8,604 nt of DNA from Treponema sp. (GTDB lineage Bacteria > Spirochaetota > Spirochaetia > Treponematales > Breznakiellaceae): assembly GCA_031257595.1 (NCBI GenBank), contig JAIROH010000172.1, positions 1 through 8,604 on the forward strand, given 5' to 3'. A model generated the notes under the pieces. It saw only the letters and a list, made by a program, of their open reading frames with translations, ran no database searches and was not told where the DNA came from. Numbering within the stretch: the first letter of the stretch is position 1; each line of letters starts with the position of its first letter. Positions 6,591 to 8,604 of this stretch are shown here, piece after piece. Both the position numbers and the translations under genes were made by a program.

Positions 6591-7009
6591 TGGCCGTCCT
6601 TTTCAGGTTCGAGGTCTATACCCCCTACCGCCGTTTTTTTTCGGACGAGGTTGAAGCCCTTACCCTTACCCTGAGCGACGGTGAAATAACCGTGTACGCC
6701 AATCATTCTTTTTTTACCGCGCCGGTTGTTACGGGCGTCCTCAGAATAAAGGATAAAACCGGAACCTGGAAAAGCGCGTTTATCGCGGAAGGTTTTCTTG
6801 AGGTCAAAAGCCACAATACGATACTCATGGCCGACGCCGCCGAGTGGCCCGAAGAAATAGACCGGGAACGGGCTTTGGCGGCAAAGCAAAAGGCCGAAGA
6901 AACCCTCGGGTCAAGCCTTTTTAAATTTGAGTCAACCGCCGCCGACGCGGCCCTGCGCCGGGCCGTGTTCCGGCTCAAGGTAAAGGATACAGAAGCAAAG
7001 GCGGATTAA
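6590..7009 (+). CDS. atpC: F-type ATP synthase F1 subunit epsilon
   Basis: Encodes 139 residues of epsilon, which sits at the foot of gamma and can hold the enzyme inactive. The N-terminal beta-sandwich (about 4-88) includes the family motif SDGEITVYANHSFFTAPV (29-46) and GFLEVKSHNTILMADAAEWP (68-87). A C-terminal helical segment (about 89-132, starting EEIDRERALAAKQKAEETL) is present, so the protein has the two-domain form in which that part can be inhibitory. This is a family property, not shown here. It starts at TAATG, overlapping the atpD stop by one base; AAAGGG (6577-6582) offers a modest ribosome site 7 nt upstream. It is the last gene of the operon, 15 nt from the convergent YibE/F gene. 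Confidence 0.93.
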   Translation: MAVLFRFEVYTPYRRFFSDEVEALTLTLSDGEITVYANHSFFTAPVVTGVLRIKDKTGTWKSAFIAEGFLEVKSHNTILMADAAEWPEEIDRERALAAKQKAEETLGSSLFKFESTAADAALRRAVFRLKVKDTEAKAD

Positions 7010-7010
7010 A

Positions 7011-7037
7011 GCCCGCCCGGCGTTTTACGGGGAGGGC
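7011..7037. terminator. Possible hairpin at the convergent ends of atpC and the YibE/F gene
   Basis: GCCC-G-CCC (7011-7018) can pair with GGG-A-GGGC (7030-7037) around an 11-nt loop, with one G/A mismatch. Only 15 nt separate the two stop codons, so the stem reaches into the last codons of the minus-strand gene. Read on the minus strand it is followed by TTTAAT, a short U-run. On the + strand no T-tract follows. It may end the minus-strand transcript weakly; as a terminator for the atp operon it is doubtful. Confidence 0.35.
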
Positions 7038-8218
7038 GCATCCGCCGCCTGTCTTCCGTTCGTCCCTTCCGATCCTCCAAGGATGATCCCTCCGGCAAAA
7101 ACCGTAAGAGGCGCTACGAGGACAAGGCCGAAACAGCCTACCAGCGTGTGTACTATCTCGGAAGAAACCCACACCATGTTGATGATGTTTTCCAGGGGAA
7201 TCCCCTGGGCGATAAAGGTCATGATCATCGCCGTGTATTCCGCGGAATATGCGAGGAGCAGGGTCGTGCTCATGGTTCCCGCGACATGGCGGGATACGGA
7301 AACCCCGCTTTTGATCAGGTTGAAACGGCTGATGGCCGGGTACTGCTTTTTGACTTCGTCCATCGCGGAGGCGATATCCATGGAAAGATCCATCATGGCC
7401 CCGGAAGACGCGAGAAAAATGCCGGAAATGAAAAGGTGTACAAGGTTGAGGTGAGTGTAACCCGAATAGAGGAGGGCTTCGGCAAACGGCCGTACCGCCC
7501 CGTGGAGTTTGAACCAATGGGTAAAAAAGAACGCCAGAAACGACGTTACAAGAACGCCTCCCATCGAACCGGCAAACGCGGTAAAGCCCCGGCGGGTAAG
7601 CCCCCCGACAAGGAAAATAATCACCGCGGTTAACATCGCCGTTAAAATCACCGAGGCAAAGATAGGATCCCAGCCCCGGAGCATCGCCGGAAAGAGGACG
7701 CGGATCAGGGCGGCCGCGGTAAACACAAAGGAAATGACGATCTTCACCCCCATCCATCCCATGATGAACAGGATAAAAACAAAAAACAGCGCGCAGAGAA
7801 AAATTATTTTGCCTGTCCGGTAATGATCGTACACCTGGGCGTGGCGCATTCCGCCGTCTTCCGAGACGCTTATTATCACAAGTACGGAATCCCCAACGGC
7901 AAAAATTTTGTCCAGCTCGATTTTGCCCATAAGGTTATTTGATCCGGAAAAGACCTGTCCCCTGAAAGGTCCGGAAAGGATCTCCACTTCAAGCTGCTGT
8001 TCACCCTGCTTTACCGGACCGGTGTTTATCAGCCGTTCGTTGTTAACTTCGACAACCTTCCCCCGTGCCCGCTCGCTGCCCGCGGTTTGGGAGCCGCCTT
8101 CAAATCCCGTGGGAATGATAAAAAAAAAGACGGTAAGAAAAAGAGACGCCAAAACAAAAATCACGTCACGCCGGGTTTTCCGTTCCGTCCACGGAAGTCC
8201 TGATATAAGCTTTTTCAT
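7025..8218 (-). CDS. YibE/F-family multi-pass membrane protein
   Basis: Encodes 397 residues. One N-terminal membrane helix (about 18-36) is followed by a soluble, beta-rich region (about 40-132, including KVVEVNNERLINTGPVKQGE and EVEILSGPFRGQVFSG). Then about seven hydrophobic segments follow (about 137-154, 156-175, 186-206, 212-233, 255-272, 313-337, 355-382). The stretch LASSGAMMDLSMDIASAMDE (269-288) and the later HVAGTMSTTLLLAYSAEY (311-328) match the conserved core of YibE/F-like proteins, as recalled. The biochemical role of this family is not established; transport or membrane-stress roles would be guesses. The start ATG (8216-8218) has AAGGA six bases upstream. It converges on atpC and is probably transcribed from the palindromic region to its right or from the phosphatase-like gene beyond. 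Confidence 0.85.
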   Translation of the reverse strand: MKKLISGLPWTERKTRRDVIFVLASLFLTVFFFIIPTGFEGGSQTAGSERARGKVVEVNNERLINTGPVKQGEQQLEVEILSGPFRGQVFSGSNNLMGKIELDKIFAVGDSVLVIISVSEDGGMRHAQVYDHYRTGKIIFLCALFFVFILFIMGWMGVKIVISFVFTAAALIRVLFPAMLRGWDPIFASVILTAMLTAVIIFLVGGLTRRGFTAFAGSMGGVLVTSFLAFFFTHWFKLHGAVRPFAEALLYSGYTHLNLVHLFISGIFLASSGAMMDLSMDIASAMDEVKKQYPAISRFNLIKSGVSVSRHVAGTMSTTLLLAYSAEYTAMIMTFIAQGIPLENIINMVWVSSEIVHTLVGCFGLVLVAPLTVFAGGIILGGSEGTNGRQAADAPSP

Positions 8219-8224
8219 GTAGTT

Positions 8225-8229
8225 TCCTT
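8225..8229 (-). promoter_or_regulatory. Shine-Dalgarno of the YibE/F gene
   Basis: On the minus strand AAGGA lies 6 nt before ATG (8218-8216), supporting that start for the YibE/F protein. Confidence 0.7.
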
Positions 8230-8331
8230 ACCCTGTAGAGCCTGTTGAGCCAATCCAAAAACTGAAATTTGGGGAAAGCCTCTACTCTCATGATTTTGAC
8301 TAGCAGTTTGTTGCGCTTCGCGCATAAAATA

Positions 8332-8362
8332 GTATAAATATTCATAAAATGAATATTTATAC
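8332..8362. repeat. Perfect 14-bp hairpin, AAA loop
   Basis: GTATAAATATTCAT (8332-8345) and ATGAATATTTATAC (8349-8362) are exact reverse complements separated by AAA. The arms are almost wholly A/T, so the site could extrude as a cruciform or act as an operator-like palindrome. It is nested inside the GCAGTTTG/CAAACTGC stem. Confidence 0.85.
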
Positions 8363-8393
8363 CTTGCAAACTGCCAAAGCAGCCCGTAAATCG

Positions 8394-8425
8394 GGGTATT
8401 TTTGTATGAATATACAAAAATACCC
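8394..8425. repeat. Perfect 14-bp hairpin, GAAT loop
   Basis: GGGTATTTTTGTAT (8394-8407) and ATACAAAAATACCC (8412-8425) are exact reverse complements around GAAT. No T-tract follows on either strand, so it is not a standard intrinsic terminator, although it lies downstream of the phosphatase-like gene on the minus strand. Confidence 0.85.
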
Positions 8426-8443
8426 ACAAGTGCAACAGGCTGC

Positions 8444-8467
8444 TAGAGGTTATCGAGTAACTCTCTA
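8444..8467. repeat. Bulged 9-bp hairpin at the right edge of the palindromic block
   Basis: TAGAGGTTA (8444-8452) pairs with TAAC-t-CTCTA (8458-8467) with one bulged T and a TCGAG loop. It abuts the terminal inverted repeat of the larger element and may be part of it. Confidence 0.5.
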
Positions 8468-8469
8468 TT

Positions 8470-8483
8470 GCCGGAGTTCCGGC
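8470..8483. other. GCCGGA/TCCGGC hairpin after the phosphatase-like gene
   Basis: GCCGGA (8470-8475) and TCCGGC (8478-8483) are perfect complements. On the minus strand the stem begins 13 nt after the stop of the partial gene, where a terminator would be expected, but AATAGAG rather than a U-run follows. It could be a transcript-end-protecting stem or chance. Confidence 0.35.
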
Positions 8484-8496
8484 GGCAGCCACGACC

Positions 8497-8604
8497 TTAA
8501 AGGCTTATGTTCATCGCGGAAGCAAGCTTCCTGAAGATGTCGGTATTGTCGTAATAACCGCTGAACAGTTCCTGGTGTACCCCCATCGCAAAAGTCATGA
8601 CCGG
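8497..8604 (-). CDS. 3' end of a probable alkaline-phosphatase-family gene (partial)
   Basis: Reading the minus strand from the right edge gives 35 codons ending in TAA (8499-8497). The peptide begins PVMTFAMGVHQELFSGYYDN and continues TDIFRKLASAMNISL. It has the flavour of the C-terminus of bacterial alkaline phosphatases, where a run such as VPVxAxGxGxxxFxGxxDNTEI follows the last metal-ligand region. That family pattern is recalled, not searched. Third codon positions are mostly G or C as in the neighbouring genes, and the reading frame is clean. The start and active site lie outside the window. The gene is on the same strand as the YibE/F gene and upstream of it, separated by 278 nt of palindromic, AT-rich DNA, so joint transcription is uncertain. 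Confidence 0.6.
   Translation of the reverse strand, partial: PVMTFAMGVHQELFSGYYDNTDIFRKLASAMNISL

Larger units (their letters stand above)
8300..8446. repeat. Palindromic intergenic element (MITE/REP-like)
   Basis: The ends form an imperfect terminal inverted repeat: CTAGCAGTTTGTTGC (8300-8314) against GCAACAGGCTGCTAG (8432-8446), pairing at 13 of 15 positions. Inside are a second-level stem GCAGTTTG/CAAACTGC (8303-8310 with 8367-8374), a small stem TGCGC-TTC-GCGCA (8312-8324), two perfect 14-bp hairpins (listed separately) and CCCG/CGGG (8383-8386 with 8392-8395). Another complement of the right end, AGCCTGTTG (8239-8247 against 8433-8441), sits nearer the YibE/F gene, so the element could extend to about 8236. 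The block is more AT-rich than the flanking genes. No transposase is present, so if mobile it would be non-autonomous. Whether other genome copies exist cannot be seen here. Confidence 0.6.

Noticed and set aside
6975..7757. Minus-strand open frame of about 260 codons overlapping the YibE/F gene in another frame
   Set aside because: The YibE/F frame shows membrane helices and family motifs; this frame gives a Pro/Arg/Gly/His-rich product with none.
8331..8336. Minus-strand -10 box (TATACT) for the YibE/F gene
   Set aside because: It falls inside the AT-rich hairpin where such hexamers are expected, and no -35-like hexamer lies 16-18 nt upstream.
8300..8446. CRISPR array or phage attachment site
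   Set aside because: The repeats are inverted, not evenly spaced direct repeats with spacers, and no cas gene, integrase or tRNA is nearby.
8166..8492. Minus-strand open frame over the palindromic block and the YibE/F start
   Set aside because: It overlaps the supported YibE/F start in another frame and mostly translates inverted repeats; no motif is seen.
8349..8534. Small plus-strand open frame through the palindromic block
   Set aside because: It runs through the hairpins and antisense to the phosphatase-like end, has no ribosome site, and its peptide only reflects the repeat sequence.

Overview
The window carries a complete F-type ATP synthase operon in canonical order (atpB-atpE-atpF-atpH-atpA-atpG-atpD-atpC, 608-7009, + strand). 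A small helical-protein gene lies upstream (13-525). A convergent gene for a YibE/F-family membrane protein follows (7025-8218, - strand). The right end holds an AT-rich, strongly palindromic intergenic block (about 8219-8496) and the last 35 codons of a second minus-strand gene, probably an alkaline phosphatase (8497-8604, cut by the window edge).

Organism: a bacterium with GC-rich coding sequence and G/C-rich third codon positions. The overall style (a YibE/F protein, an RsbRD-N-like helical protein, AGGAG ribosome sites, a palindromic AT-rich intergenic block) resembles GC-richer treponeme-type spirochaetes. This is a low-confidence guess that only a phylogeny of AtpA and AtpD can settle.

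ATP synthase: all eight structural subunits are intact, with no frameshift. The F0 part is a (AtpB), c (AtpE) and b (AtpF). The F1 part is delta (AtpH), alpha (AtpA), gamma (AtpG), beta (AtpD) and epsilon (AtpC). Catalytic and coupling residues are present: P-loops in alpha and beta, the catalytic Glu of beta, the alpha Arg finger, the essential Arg of subunit a and the ion-binding Glu of c. The c subunit lacks the extra sodium ligands, so the enzyme is predicted to be proton-coupled. No atpI or atpZ is seen next to atpB. Genes are packed in coupled groups: E+F+H, A+G and D+C are joined by 1-nt overlaps (TAATG) or 1-nt gaps (TAAGATG), while B, E, A and D each have their own Shine-Dalgarno. The group leaders E, A and D encode the high-copy subunits c, alpha and beta.

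The most structured non-coding part is 8300-8446. It has a 15-bp imperfect terminal inverted repeat enclosing two perfect 14-bp hairpins and smaller stems, and looks like a miniature palindromic repeat element (MITE/REP-like). No wholly new multi-gene system is visible. The items most worth a second look are this palindromic block, the RsbRD-N-like gene in front of the atp operon, and the Ala/Gly-rich insertion in AtpG.
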